Positions 1-9,600 of a stretch of 64,000 bases of DNA are shown here, piece after piece. This stretch comes from Comamonas testosteroni TK102. Its GTDB lineage: Bacteria; Pseudomonadota; Gammaproteobacteria; Burkholderiales; Burkholderiaceae_C. Location of the stretch: assembly GCF_000739375.1 (NCBI RefSeq), contig NZ_CP006704.1:372001-436000 (forward strand), given 5' to 3'. The notes below the pieces were generated by a model, which made no database searches, was not told the DNA's origin, and was given only the letters and a program-made list of their open reading frames with translations. Position 1 is the first letter of the stretch; each line of letters opens with the position of its first letter. Both the position numbers and the translations under genes were made by a program.

Positions 1-18
1 TTGGAAGATATTGCTCAT
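1..18 (-). CDS. Start of a third gene of the lemA operon (partial)
   Basis: Only the first six codons (M-S-N-I-F-Q) lie in the window. The ATG at 18-16 sits one base after the stop codon of the TPM-domain gene, and a G-rich stretch just upstream can serve as ribosome binding site. LemA genes in Burkholderiales are often followed by two TPM-domain genes, so a second TPM-type protein is expected. That identity is inferred from context, not from the six residues. Confidence 0.5.
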
Positions 19-19
19 T

Positions 20-958
20 TCACCAGTCCCCCGAGGCGCCACCGCCACCAAAGCTGCCGCCGCCACCGGAGCTGAAACCGCCCCCAGAGCTGAAGCCTCC
101 TCCGCTGCCGCTGCTCCAGCCGCCGCCGTCGGTACTGATATACGGTCCGCCCCCGCCACGCGAGAGGTTGGAGAGCAGGGTGAAGATCAGGCCCACAAAG
201 CCAGCCACGCCTGCGATCAACAGGCTGGTGGTGATCACATAAGCGGCCGTCCCGGCAATGCCTCCAATGATCAGCGAACCCAGCACGCGGCCGAAGATGG
301 CGCGGGCGACGGCAATCCCGATCGGAAAGCCGAAAAACAGCAGCGGAAGCAGAAAGTCCAGATTTTCGGACCAGGATGGGCCCGACTTGCGCGCCCCGGA
401 CTGCGGCGCGGGCAGCTTCTCGCCATGAATCAGCAGACTCATCTGCTCGATGGCGGTCGAGAGTCCGCCTGCATAGTCGTCGGCGCGAAAGCGGGGCTTC
501 ATGGCGCCATCGATGATGCGTGCGGCCTGGATGTCGGGGATGGCGCCTTCGAGCTTGCGCGCCACCTCGATGCGCATGCGCCTGTCGTTCTTGGCCACGA
601 CGATGAGAGAGCCATCGCCTATGTCCTTGCGTCCCAGCCTCCAGCTGCTGGCTACGCGCCAGGCATAGGCTGCAATGTCTTCCGGGGCCGTGGTGGCGAC
701 CATGAGCACGGCGACCTGGGCGCCGGTCTCATCCTCCAGCTTCTTGAGTTGCTCGCTCAGGGACTGCAGATCGCCGGGGCTCAGCGTGCCGGTCTGGTCG
801 ATGACGCGCGCTGTCAGCTCGGGCACGGGCTGCAGCTGAGCGCCTGCGCCGCCTTGCGCCCTGACCGGCAGCGCCGACAGCAGCAGCATGCTTGCAAAAA
901 AAATAGCTGCAAGCGCTTTGTAGATAAGGGCTTGAGGCGATTCTTGCATGAATTTCAA
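20..958 (-). CDS. TPM-domain (YgcG-type) secreted/membrane protein
   Basis: A 312-residue protein with a signal peptide (about 1-34, ending in VRA), a TPM domain at about 48-175, hydrophobic segments at about 205-265 and a Gly/Ser-rich tail ending GASGDW, the layout of YgcG-type proteins. TPM domains have been linked to phosphatase activity and, in other bacteria, to photosystem II repair or envelope stress, but the function here is unknown. It lies 15 bases after lemA on the same strand, so the two are probably co-transcribed. Residues 7-19 of the signal peptide are encoded by a copy of a short intergenic repeat found elsewhere in the window. The next in-frame ATG would leave only a stub of the signal sequence, so the start at 958 or 949 is preferred. 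Confidence 0.85.
   Translation of the reverse strand: MKFMQESPQALIYKALAAIFFASMLLLSALPVRAQGGAGAQLQPVPELTARVIDQTGTLSPGDLQSLSEQLKKLEDETGAQVAVLMVATTAPEDIAAYAWRVASSWRLGRKDIGDGSLIVVAKNDRRMRIEVARKLEGAIPDIQAARIIDGAMKPRFRADDYAGGLSTAIEQMSLLIHGEKLPAPQSGARKSGPSWSENLDFLLPLLFFGFPIGIAVARAIFGRVLGSLIIGGIAGTAAYVITTSLLIAGVAGFVGLIFTLLSNLSRGGGGPYISTDGGGWSSGSGGGFSSGGGFSSGGGGSFGGGGASGDW
903..940. repeat. ATAGC...GCGCTT repeat, copy a, inside a signal peptide
   Basis: A 38-base unit matching copy b at 4017-4054 at 27 of 38 positions. It lies on the strand opposite to the TPM-domain gene and encodes residues 7-19 of its signal peptide. Confidence 0.55.
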
Positions 959-973
959 GAGCGGTGCTCGCCA

Positions 974-1603
974 TTACTTGCTGCCGGCAGGCGCTGCGGG
1001 TGTGGAGAAGTCAACGGCCGGTGGCTGGGAAATCTGGGCCTCGTTCTGCACCGTGAAGGTCGGTTTGACCTGGTAGCTGAATACCTTGGCCGTGATATTG
1101 GTGGGGAAGCTGCGCGCAAGCACGTTGTAGGCCTGCACCGTGCCTATGTATTCGTTGCGTGCCACGGTGATGCGATTTTCCGTGCCCTCCAGCGTCACAC
1201 GCAGATCGCGGAAGGCCTGGTTGGCCTTGAGCTCGGGATAGCGTTCTGCCACTACCATCAGGCGCGAGAGCGCGCTGGAAATCTCGCCCTGAGCCTGCTG
1301 GAACTTGTTGAAGGCTTCGGGGTTGTTGATCAACTCGGGCGTGGCCTGGATCGAGGTGGCCTTGGCGCGTGCTTCGATCACCCTGGTCAGGGTCTCCTGT
1401 TCGAAGTTGGCCTCGCCCTTGACCGTGGCGACAATGTTCGGTATCAGGTCCGAGCGGCGCTGGTACTGGTTCAGCACCTCGCTCCAGGCGGCCTTGGATT
1501 TTTCATCCAGACGCTGAAAGTCGTTATAGCCGCAGCCCGTGAGGGAGAGCATGGAGGCGGCGGTTGCGATTGCCAGAAGCCAGCGTTTCATGGGTGTTTC
1601 CAT
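974..1603 (-). CDS. lemA: LemA family protein
   Basis: A 209-residue protein with an N-terminal hydrophobic segment ending in a lipobox-like LTGC (Cys24), so it may be a lipoprotein. The body is predicted to be long alpha helices and contains the family-typical stretch with IPNIVATVKG and later AFRDLRVTLEGTENRI. LemA proteins are small envelope proteins of unclear biochemical role, usually next to TPM-domain proteins as here. An internal ATG at 1591 (MKRWLL) would give a signal sequence with a more typical charged start and is an equally good start. The gene heads the leftward operon and is divergent from the Rossmann-like gene. Confidence 0.9.
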   Translation of the reverse strand: METPMKRWLLAIATAASMLSLTGCGYNDFQRLDEKSKAAWSEVLNQYQRRSDLIPNIVATVKGEANFEQETLTRVIEARAKATSIQATPELINNPEAFNKFQQAQGEISSALSRLMVVAERYPELKANQAFRDLRVTLEGTENRITVARNEYIGTVQAYNVLARSFPTNITAKVFSYQVKPTFTVQNEAQISQPPAVDFSTPAAPAGSK

Positions 1604-1706
1604 TCACGAAGTTGAGACGGAAACCATAGCATAAGGGCTTGCCCGGTTCGTGTGCGTGCAAGGCCTGTCACCCTGTCCGCTGTCCAGCAGCGCTAGCATT
1701 GCAATC

Positions 1707-2462
1707 ATGTCCACTGTTTCCCCACTCGATGCTCTACGTGGCGCACAGCGTCCCGGCTCGAAAGCTGCGGCCTTGCCGCGCCTGTTGCTGGCCGGGGCCA
1801 CGGGGCCGCTGGGCAACGAGGTGCTCAGCCGCGTGGTTGGCGCACAGAACTACGCGCTGGTCCAGGTGCTGGCACGCGAGCCTTACGTGCAGGGCCTGCG
1901 TGGCATGGAGCTGCTCGCCCAGCAGTATGACGATGTGTGCCAATGGCCTGTGCAGCAGGCCGATGTGGGCCTCATCATGTTCGAGCCACCGCGCCCCTAC
2001 TACCAGCGCGAGCGCGCCTTGTGGACGCCGCAGCCCGAGCAGCTGCAGGCACTGGCGCAGTGGATGCTGCGCTGTGGTGTGCAGACGCTTGCCGTGGTGC
2101 TGCCCCACGATATGGGCAGTCTGCCCCAGGCGCTGAAGCAGGGGCTGGCCAATCTCAATGAGCAAGGCGTGGCCGCGCTGGGTTTTGAGCGGCTGATTTT
2201 TGTGCGTTCGGCCAGGGAAGCGCACAAAGCCGCTGCCGGCCATTGGCTGCAGCGCACGGCAAAGACCATGCTGTCGGCGCTCAGCTATATGCTGCCGCAG
2301 GCGGAGCGCCCGGTGCGGCCCATGCATGTGGCCCGTCTGGTGGAGGCCGCCTTGCTCAAGGCGCCGCCAGGAATTCATGTGGCACCGCCGGAGCTGGTCT
2401 GGCGCGCGGCGCAAAAGGATGGCCTGCAGTCCGAGCTGCGCAGCTGGCTGGGGTCTTCATGA
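1707..2462 (+). CDS. Rossmann-like NAD(P)-binding domain protein, function unknown
   Basis: A 251-residue protein. The N-terminus has a beta strand followed by the glycine motif GATGPLG (about residues 31-37), as in atypical short-chain dehydrogenases and NAD(P)H-binding proteins, but the usual YxxxK catalytic pair is not evident. I chose the ATG at 1707 over an upstream in-frame start at 1650 because the extra residues look unlike a protein N-terminus. The stop overlaps the next ATG by the sequence ATGA, indicating translational coupling with the YheT-type hydrolase. No clear Shine-Dalgarno lies in front of the start; a TAGCAT hexamer 8 bases upstream leaves a leaderless transcript possible. 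Confidence 0.6.
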   Translation: MSTVSPLDALRGAQRPGSKAAALPRLLLAGATGPLGNEVLSRVVGAQNYALVQVLAREPYVQGLRGMELLAQQYDDVCQWPVQQADVGLIMFEPPRPYYQRERALWTPQPEQLQALAQWMLRCGVQTLAVVLPHDMGSLPQALKQGLANLNEQGVAALGFERLIFVRSAREAHKAAAGHWLQRTAKTMLSALSYMLPQAERPVRPMHVARLVEAALLKAPPGIHVAPPELVWRAAQKDGLQSELRSWLGSS

Positions 2463-3430
2463 ATTTCGAGCAGTTTCGTGCGCCCTGGTGGCAGCCGGGC
2501 GGTCATATGCAGACCATCTGGGCGGCACTCTGTGCCAGGGAAGCGCAGACTCCGGCATGGCGGCGTGAGCGCTGGGATACGCCCGATGGCGATTTCATCG
2601 ATATCGATTTTTCAAGTCATCCGGCAAGTGCAAGCGCTCCCACACTGGTGCTGTTTCATGGTCTGGAAGGCTCTTCCTCCAGCCACTATGCCAAGGCCCT
2701 GGCCCAGGTCTGTGCGCGGCGTGGCTGGCATCTGGCCGTACCGCATTTTCGCGGCTGCAGCGGCGAGCCCAATCGCCTGCTGCGCGCCTACCACTCCGGC
2801 GACTCGGACGAGGTGGACTGGATCTTGCGCCGACTGCAGCAAGGCGCGAGCGGCGGGTTGCTGGCCATGGGGGTCTCGCTGGGTGGCAATGCTCTGGCAC
2901 GCTGGGCCGGAGTCCAGCAGCAGGCTGCGGCAGAGCTCGTCAAAGGCGCTGCGGTGGTCTGTGCGCCGCTGGATCTGGTGGCCGGCGGCGTCAATCTGGG
3001 GCGCGGGCTGAACCGCTGGATCTACACCCCCATGTTCATGCGCACCCTGGTGCCCAAGGCGCTGGCCAAATGGCAGCGGTCGCCAGGTGTGTTCGACAGG
3101 CGGCGGCTGCAGCGCGCTCGTACCCTGCATGACTTCGACGATGTGTTTACCGGCCCAGTCCACGGCTTCAGGAATGCCGATGATTACTGGATCCGTGCCT
3201 CGGCAAAGCCGCTGCTCAAGCAGGTGGCCGTGCCTTTGCTGTTGCTCAATGCGCGCAACGACCCCTTTGTGCCGGAGCACAGCCTGCCCACGCCCAGCGA
3301 GGTGAGCGCCTCTGTCCAGCTTTGGCAGCCGCCGCATGGCGGGCATGTGGGTTTTGCCAGCGGTGCCTGGCCGGCCCATGTGCAGGCCATGCCGCTGGCG
3401 GTGACCGAATGGCTGGAGCAGTGGCTCTGA
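2459..3430 (+). CDS. YheT-type alpha/beta hydrolase
   Basis: A 323-residue alpha/beta-hydrolase of the YheT/AB-hydrolase-4 group. Visible features are the early PWWxPGGHxQT motif typical of the family, the oxyanion-region LFHGLEGSS at about 65-74, the nucleophile elbow GVSLGG (Ser140), a late Asp in NARNDPFVP and a His in HGGHVGF, giving a complete catalytic triad. Substrate is unknown; family members are putative carboxylesterases. The start is the ATG overlapping the previous stop; a longer open frame from 2243 lies inside the upstream gene and is not used. Confidence 0.88.
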   Translation: MNFEQFRAPWWQPGGHMQTIWAALCAREAQTPAWRRERWDTPDGDFIDIDFSSHPASASAPTLVLFHGLEGSSSSHYAKALAQVCARRGWHLAVPHFRGCSGEPNRLLRAYHSGDSDEVDWILRRLQQGASGGLLAMGVSLGGNALARWAGVQQQAAAELVKGAAVVCAPLDLVAGGVNLGRGLNRWIYTPMFMRTLVPKALAKWQRSPGVFDRRRLQRARTLHDFDDVFTGPVHGFRNADDYWIRASAKPLLKQVAVPLLLLNARNDPFVPEHSLPTPSEVSASVQLWQPPHGGHVGFASGAWPAHVQAMPLAVTEWLEQWL

Positions 3431-3459
3431 GCGGCCGCCGAATAATCAGGAGATGAGTG

Positions 3460-4017
3460 ATGGATGAGATCGTGAAACAGGCCATGCGCAAGTGGCCCAA
3501 TGTCCCGGCCTGCAGTGGCTGGCTGGGTCTGGATGCGCGCGGCCAGTGGTGGCTAAGGGACGAGCAGGCGCAGGCCTGCGGTGCGTTTGCCAGCGGCAAG
3601 CCCGGCTCCAGGGGCAATTTGCTGCAGCACGACAAGCTGGCCGAGTTCATCGGCCGCAACTATCTGGTCGAGGCAGATGGTCGCTGGTATTTTCAGAACG
3701 GCCCGCAGCGCGTGTATGTGGAACTGGAGAGTGCGCCGTGGATATGGCGCCTGCGATACGCGGAGCATGGTTTGCAGTTGCACAGTCATACGGGTCAGGA
3801 GCTGGCTGCCGAACAGGTGGATCAGGTGCTGCTGGACGAGCAGGGGCGGCTGTTTCTGGCCCTGCCGCAAGGTCTGGGCATGGTGCACAGTCTGGACATG
3901 CTGGATGCCGCCAATGCGCTGGATAGCGGTGCGCTGCCCGAGGCGCAGGAGATCGAGAGCACCTTGCTGCCGTTGCAGTTCGGTTTTGTGCCCAGTCCTG
4001 AGGGTTATCAAGTTTGA
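3460..4017 (+). CDS. Conserved protein of unknown function (DUF2944/DUF2946-like naming uncertain)
   Basis: A 185-residue soluble protein rich in Trp, Leu and Gln, with no signal peptide, membrane segment or catalytic motif that I recognise. The ATG at 3460 has AGGAG at 3448-3452; a GTG one codon upstream is also possible. It follows the YheT-type hydrolase by 29 bases and probably shares its transcript. I recall similar proteins next to YheT hydrolases in Burkholderiales but cannot name the family with certainty. Its stop codon lies at the first base of a copy of the ATAGC...GCGCTT repeat. Confidence 0.7.
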   Translation: MDEIVKQAMRKWPNVPACSGWLGLDARGQWWLRDEQAQACGAFASGKPGSRGNLLQHDKLAEFIGRNYLVEADGRWYFQNGPQRVYVELESAPWIWRLRYAEHGLQLHSHTGQELAAEQVDQVLLDEQGRLFLALPQGLGMVHSLDMLDAANALDSGALPEAQEIESTLLPLQFGFVPSPEGYQV

Positions 4018-4054
4018 TAGCCGCTTGCGCTTGTGTGCAAAGGGTTTGAGGCCA
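4017..4054 (+). repeat. ATAGC...GCGCTT intergenic repeat, copy b
   Basis: A 38-base unit starting at the stop codon of the preceding gene. It matches the copy at 903-940 at 27 of 38 positions without gaps (shared blocks ATAGC, GCGCTT, AAGGG and TTGAGGC). Confidence 0.6.
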
Positions 4055-4063
4055 AAAAATAAC

Positions 4064-4087
4064 AAAACCGGCCCCAAGCCGGCTTTT
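4064..4087. terminator. Bidirectional terminator between convergent genes
   Basis: The stem CCGGC/GCCGG with a five-base loop is flanked by AAAA on the left and TTTT on the right. It can therefore end both the rightward unknown gene and the leftward cytochrome gene. The stem is short. Confidence 0.6.
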
Positions 4088-4104
4088 GCGGGGCAGAGGG
4101 GTGC

Positions 4105-4971
4105 CTACTTGGCTGCGTCCACCATGTACTGGATGGCGGCCTTGAAGTCTGCATCCGATGCGGTGGAGCCGCCCTTGGGAGGCATGGCACCCACGCCTTG
4201 GGTGGCCTTCTGCACCATATCGTCCATGCCCTTGGCAATGAAAGGCGCCCAGGCAGCCTTGTCGCCAAACTTGGGAGCACCGGCTACGCCGCTGGCGTGG
4301 CAGGCCATGCAGGTGGTGTTGTAGAGGTTCTTGCCGGCATCGGAGGCGGCGGCTGCTGCGGGAGCCGGGGCGGCTGCAGGTGTCGGTGCCGCTTCGGCGG
4401 CCGGAGCCGCAGCAGGAGCGGCTGCGGGGGCTGCAGCCGTTGCAGCGGGCGCATCGCCTGCGGCGGCGCCACCGGCTGCGGGCTGTGGCTCGGGGAAGCT
4501 GCCTCCGGCCGCATTGGCCATATAGACCACGCCACGGGCAATTTCCGTGTCATTGAATTCGCCGCCACCCTGGGCCGCCATCGCCCCCTTGCCTGCCAGG
4601 GCAGAGTGCACCAGCGTCTCCAGGCCCTGCTTGATGCGGGGACCCCAGGCCGCTGCATCCTGGAATTTGGGGGCGCCGACGGTGCCGGTCTCATGGCAGG
4701 CGGCGCATTGCGACTTGAAGACTTCCGCTCCGCCGCGCAGGGGGCGGTTGGCGTCGCGAATCTCCACGCTTCCCACTTTTTGCAGACGCATGGCCTTGGC
4801 CATTTCGGCATTGCCTGTGCCCGCACCCGGGGTGTCGGACGAGGTCACGAACTTGACCAGACCGATGATGACGAAGATGGGAACCACAAACGAGAAGAAG
4901 ACGGCAAGCAGCAGCTGCTTGGGTTTTTTAATGGGGCCGGTATGGGCTTCTTCGTGGTGTTGCTCGCTCAT
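4105..4971 (-). CDS. Membrane-anchored diheme cytochrome c5-type protein
   Basis: A 288-residue protein with one N-terminal membrane anchor (about 20-42) and two c-type heme domains. The first heme site is CAACH at 89-93 with a candidate axial Met131 (GAM); the second is CMACH at 221-225 with axial Met263 in GAMPPKGG, typical of cytochrome c5. An Ala/Pro-rich linker (about 160-210) separates them. The heme domains should face the periplasm and carry electrons between membrane complexes and periplasmic or terminal acceptors. It is monocistronic: the RND operon upstream ends in its own terminator. Two-domain c5 proteins of this layout are common in Burkholderiales; the partner is not shown here. 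Confidence 0.9.
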   Translation of the reverse strand: MSEQHHEEAHTGPIKKPKQLLLAVFFSFVVPIFVIIGLVKFVTSSDTPGAGTGNAEMAKAMRLQKVGSVEIRDANRPLRGGAEVFKSQCAACHETGTVGAPKFQDAAAWGPRIKQGLETLVHSALAGKGAMAAQGGGEFNDTEIARGVVYMANAAGGSFPEPQPAAGGAAAGDAPAATAAAPAAAPAAAPAAEAAPTPAAAPAPAAAAASDAGKNLYNTTCMACHASGVAGAPKFGDKAAWAPFIAKGMDDMVQKATQGVGAMPPKGGSTASDADFKAAIQYMVDAAK

Positions 4972-5120
4972 GAAGTCCTCTGAGATCGTGGGATGGGGAT
5001 GAACAAACCATTATAGAAGTGAGGGTTAAGAACACCAGTGCACGACGATCCGGGTTGACGGCTGCTGGATAAAGGAGTTGAGTTGGATCAACGTTGTGTT
5101 GGCAATTTGTGGCGGGCATG

Positions 5121-5144
5121 AAAAAAGGCGTCCGAAGACGCCTT
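5121..5144 (-). terminator. Terminator of the RND efflux operon
   Basis: Read leftward, AAGGCGTC pairs with GACGCCTT around a TTCG tetraloop, followed by a run of six T. A textbook intrinsic terminator, 27 bases after the outer-membrane channel gene. Confidence 0.9.
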
Positions 5145-5170
5145 GTGCGAGAGCGCAAAAACCGGCCTGT

Positions 5171-6604
5171 TTACTGGGCCGAGATCGCCGCCGCGGGGCG
5201 GTCGTTGGCGCTGGCTTCCGTCCAGCCGCCACCGAGCACCTTGTAGAGGTTGACCTGGTTTTGCAGCTGCGCCAGTCGCACCTGCACCACGGACTGCTCC
5301 AGCGCAAACAGCGAACGCTGGGCATCCAGCAGATCCAGATAGCTGGCTACGCCGTTGGTATAGCGCAGATCCGACAGCTTGTAGCGCACCTGCTCCGCCT
5401 CCAGCTGACGCGACTGGGCGTCGAGCTGTTCCTTGAGTGAGCGGCGATTCACCAAGGTGTCGGACACTTCGCGGAAAGCCGACTGGATAGAGCCTTCGTA
5501 CTGCGCCACGGCAATCTTCTGGCTGGTTTCTGCAACCTGCAGATTGGCGCGATTGCGACCGGCATTGAAGATGGGTAGGTACAGCGAAGGCGCAATCGTG
5601 AAGGCGGCAGAGTCCGACTTGAGCAGGTCGGAGATGTCGGAGCTTGCGAAACCTGCAGAGGCGGTCAGCGTGATGTTCGGGAAGAACAGCGCGCGTGCCG
5701 CGCCAATGCTGGCATTGGCGGCAATCATGCTTTGCTCGGCCTGGCGGATGTCGGGCCGGCGCAGCAGCAGGTCCGAGGGCAGGCCCGAAGGCACATCGGC
5801 CAGGGCCGGCAGATCGCGCAGCTGCTTGCCTTGCATGCTGGTCAGCAGATCGCCAGGCAGAGTCTGGCCCACGATCAGCGTCAGGGCGTTGACGTCGCGC
5901 TCGCGTTGACCGGCCTGCTGGGCCAGGGTGGCGCGTGCGCTTTCGGTCAGCGACTGGGCCTGGCGGTAGTCCAGCTCGGAAGCCACGCCCGAGTCCAGGC
6001 GCAGCTTGGTCAGCTTGATGGACTGCTCGCGCGTGCCCAGGGTACGGCGGGAGATGGCCAGCAGTTCCTCGTCCGCCTGCAGATTCAGCCAGGTGTTGGC
6101 GACTGTCGCGATCAGGCTGATCTGGGCAGCCTTGCGGCCTTCCTCGGTCGCCAGATACTGGGCCAGAGCCTGCTGCTTGAGGCTGCCGATGCGCCCCCAG
6201 AAGTCAATCTCCCAGCTGGGCATGGACAGGCCCACCATGTACGAGTTGGCATAGCGGCCCGTGGTGGCGCTGGGCTGGCGGCTGGCGCTGCCTGCCACAC
6301 CGAACTCCGGGAACTGGCCGGCACGCTGGATCTGGTACTGAGCCTGCGCCTTTTCGATGTTGAGCACGGCCACACGCAGGTCGCGGTTGTTTTCCAGCGC
6401 GAGCTGGATCACCTGCTGCAGGCGTGGGTCGGTGTAGAACTGCTGCCAGGGGATGTCGGCAGCCGCCGTGGTGCCAGCCTGCTCGTCGGTGGCTAGGTAG
6501 TGCTCAGCCACCGGAGCGGCAGGGCGCTCCAGCGTGGGGATGAAGGAGCAGCCGCTGGCCAGCAGCGCGCCGGCCAGTGCTACGGATAGCAAGGTTTTAT
6601 TCAT
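5171..6604 (-). CDS. Outer-membrane efflux lipoprotein (NodT/OprM family)
   Basis: A 477-residue outer-membrane factor of the TolC superfamily, forming the trimeric exit duct of the RND pump. The N-terminus is a lipoprotein signal with lipobox ASGC (Cys19) followed by TLERP, as in OprM/NodT proteins. Two outer-membrane-factor repeats with coiled-coil hairpins fill the body, including RRPDIRQAEQ in the second repeat. The start at 6604 is chosen for the signal peptide; the upstream in-frame extension lies within the pump gene. The ATG overlaps the end of the pump gene by 8 bases, so translation is probably coupled. Confidence 0.92.
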   Translation of the reverse strand: MNKTLLSVALAGALLASGCSFIPTLERPAAPVAEHYLATDEQAGTTAAADIPWQQFYTDPRLQQVIQLALENNRDLRVAVLNIEKAQAQYQIQRAGQFPEFGVAGSASRQPSATTGRYANSYMVGLSMPSWEIDFWGRIGSLKQQALAQYLATEEGRKAAQISLIATVANTWLNLQADEELLAISRRTLGTREQSIKLTKLRLDSGVASELDYRQAQSLTESARATLAQQAGQRERDVNALTLIVGQTLPGDLLTSMQGKQLRDLPALADVPSGLPSDLLLRRPDIRQAEQSMIAANASIGAARALFFPNITLTASAGFASSDISDLLKSDSAAFTIAPSLYLPIFNAGRNRANLQVAETSQKIAVAQYEGSIQSAFREVSDTLVNRRSLKEQLDAQSRQLEAEQVRYKLSDLRYTNGVASYLDLLDAQRSLFALEQSVVQVRLAQLQNQVNLYKVLGGGWTEASANDRPAAAISAQ

Positions 6605-9600
6605 GTTGGGAGCCTCCCTGCGCTGCAGAAGTTGCCGCCGGGGGAGTGGCGTTGGAGTCTTGCTTGGATTTCTTGCCAAACAGATTGAACACGGCCACAA
6701 AGAACACGGGCACCAGGAACACGGAGATCGGCGTGCCGATCACCATGCCCCAGAACACGCCCGTGCCGATTTCCTTCTGGCTGGCCGCGCTGGCGCCGGA
6801 GGCGATGTACAGCGGCACCACGCCCAGAATAAAGGCCAGCGAAGTCATCAGAATGGGACGGAAACGCAGGTGACCGGCCTCCAGCGCGGCCTCCAGCGCA
6901 CTCTTGCCTTCCGCATGCAGGTCCTTGGCGAACTCCGCGATCAGGATGGCGTTCTTGGCCGAGAGACCAATCACCGTGATCAGCGCCACCTGGAAGTAGA
7001 TGTCGTTGGGCATGCCGCGCATCAGCATGCCGGCCACGGCGCCGAACACACCCAGGGGAACGACCAGCAGCACGGACAGCGGAATGCTCCAGCTTTCATA
7101 CAGCGCAGCCAGGCACAGGAACACGGCCAGGATGGAGAACGCATACAGCAGCATGGCCGAGGAGCCTGCCTTCTTCTCGTCCAGGGACTGGCCGGTCCAC
7201 TCGTAGCCGAAGCCATCGGGCAGTTCCTGGGCCAGCTTTTCCATTTCCTTCATGGCGTCGCCGCTGGTAAAGCCGGGCTTGGCCTGACCGGTGATGCTCA
7301 TGGAGGGGTAGCCGTTGTAGCGTGTCAGCTGCATGGGGCCGCTGATCCACTTGGCGTTGACCATGGTGGACAGTTCCACCAGCTGGCCTTGCGCGTTGGG
7401 GACCGTCAGGCGCATCACGTCTTCGGGCTGCATGCGGCGTGCCGCATCGGCCTGGATGGTGACGCGCTGCATGAAGCCGTTGTTGGGGAAGTCCGTGGAG
7501 TTGGACGAGCCCAATGCCGTTGCCAGCGTCGTGGCCAGGTCACCCATGCTCACGCGCTGGGCATAGACCGCGTCGCGGTTGATGTCCACCTGCCATTGCG
7601 GTGCGTCGTCCACACCGTCAAAGCGCACGCCGGTCAGCACCGGGCTCTGGTTGGCCTTGGCGACCAGCTGATTGCGGGCTTCCAACAGTGCGGCATGGCC
7701 CTTGGCGCCGCGGTCTTGCAGGCGGAAGGTGAAACCGTCGCTGTTGCCCAGCTCCGAAATCGAAGGCGGGACCAGCGTGAAGATGAAACCATCGCGCAAG
7801 GCGGACATGGCGCCCATGGTGCGTCCGGCAAAGGACTTGGCATCCGAGCCAGCGCCTGTACGCTCGGACCAGTCCTTGAGCGTGGTGAACGCCAGGCCCA
7901 CGTTCTGGCCCTGGCCCATGAAGCTGAAGCCCAGAATGCTCACGATGTGATCGGTTTCAGGCTGGCTCAGGGCGAACTTCTCCAGCTCCGCCATGGTCTT
8001 GCTGGTGCGCTCCAGGCTCGCGCCGGGAGGCAACTGGGCCAGCGAGATGACATAGCCCTGGTCTTCGGTAGGCAGGAAGGCCGTGGGCAGTCGCAGGAAC
8101 ATGAAGACCACGCCGGCGATCACCAGCAGGTAGACGATGAAGGCCTGCACGGAGCGCTTGACCACGCCGGAAAGAGCCGCGGAGTAGCGCCTGGTGCCGG
8201 CTTCGAACTTGCGGTTGAACCAGTTGTAGAAGGGGCCGAGCAGGCCGGTCTTCTTGTCGTGCGCATGGCCCTTGGGGATGGGCTTGAGCATGGTGGCGCA
8301 CAGCGCGGGCGTCAGTGTCAGCGCAAAGAAGCCCGAGAAGAAGATCGAGATCGCCATCACCAGCGAGAACTGGCGATAGATGTTGCCGGTGGCGCCCGAG
8401 AACATGGCCAGAGGCAGGAACACGGTCACCAGAATCACGGTGATGCCGACCACGGCGCCCTGGATCTGTCCCATGGCCTTGATGGTGGCTTCCTTGGGCG
8501 GCAAGCCTTCCTCGGCCATGATGCGCTCGACGTTCTCCACCACCACGATGGCGTCGTCAACCACGATACCGATCACCAGCACCATGGCGAACATGGCCAG
8601 AATATTGATGGTCAGGCCGGCGACCAGCATCACGGCAAAGGTGTCGAGCAATGCGATGGGCACCACGATGGTCGGGATCAGGGTGTAGCGGATGTTCTGC
8701 AGGAAGATCAGCATCACGATGAACACCAGCACGATGGCTTCCAGCAGCGTGTGCACCACCTTCTCGATGGAGATCTTCACGAACTTGGAGGTGTCGTAGG
8801 GCGATGACCATTTCACGCCGGCAGGCAGGAAGGGCTCCATCTCCGCCATCTTGGCCTTGACCAGCTTGGCCGTCGCCATGGCGTTGGCGGTCGAGGTCAG
8901 CTGCACGGCCATTGCCACGGCGGGCTTGCCGTCCAGACGCGACTCGAAGGCATAGCTTTCAATGCCCAGTTCGATGCGAGCCACGTCCTTGAGGCGAACG
9001 GTGGAGCCGTCGGAGTTGGAGCGCAGCACCACTTCGCCGAATTCCTCGGGCGTGCTCAGCTGACCGGGAACCACAATCGTGGCCGTGGTCGTGGTACCGG
9101 GGGTGCTGGGCAGATTGCCCAGGGCGCCGCCGGAGATCTGCTGGTTCTGCGCGGCAATCGCTGCATTGACGGAGGCAATCGACAGGCCAAAGCCCTGGAG
9201 CTTGGCCGGATCCACCCAGACGCGCATGGCACGACCCGAGGCAAACAGCTGTGCCTTGCCCACGCCGTCCAGACGCTGGATTTCAGGCACCACATTGCGG
9301 TTCACATAGTCGGCGATGTCGTCACGCGAGGTCTCCCCGGACTCGGCTTGGAAGGCCAGAATCATCAGGAAGTTGCTCATGGACTTGTCCACGCGCACGC
9401 CCAGGGCCTGAACCACCTGGGGCAGGCGAGGCAACACGCGCGAGAGGCGGTTTTGCACGTCCACCTGCGCCAGATCGGGGTTTGTACCGGGTGCAAAGGT
9501 GACGGTCAGAGTGCCTTGACCACCCGCAGGGGCGGAGGCTTCCATGTACATCAGACCTTGCGCGCCGTTGATTTCGCGCTCGATCAGTTGCAGGACGGAA

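Noticed and set aside
29..140. GGC/GCC-rich tandem pattern at the left edge as a DNA repeat
   Set aside because: It encodes the Gly/Ser tail of the TPM-domain protein and is explained by protein composition.
6534..8807. A 757-codon rightward open frame opposite the RND pump
   Set aside because: His/Gln/Gly-rich shadow of the pump gene with no start context or domain.
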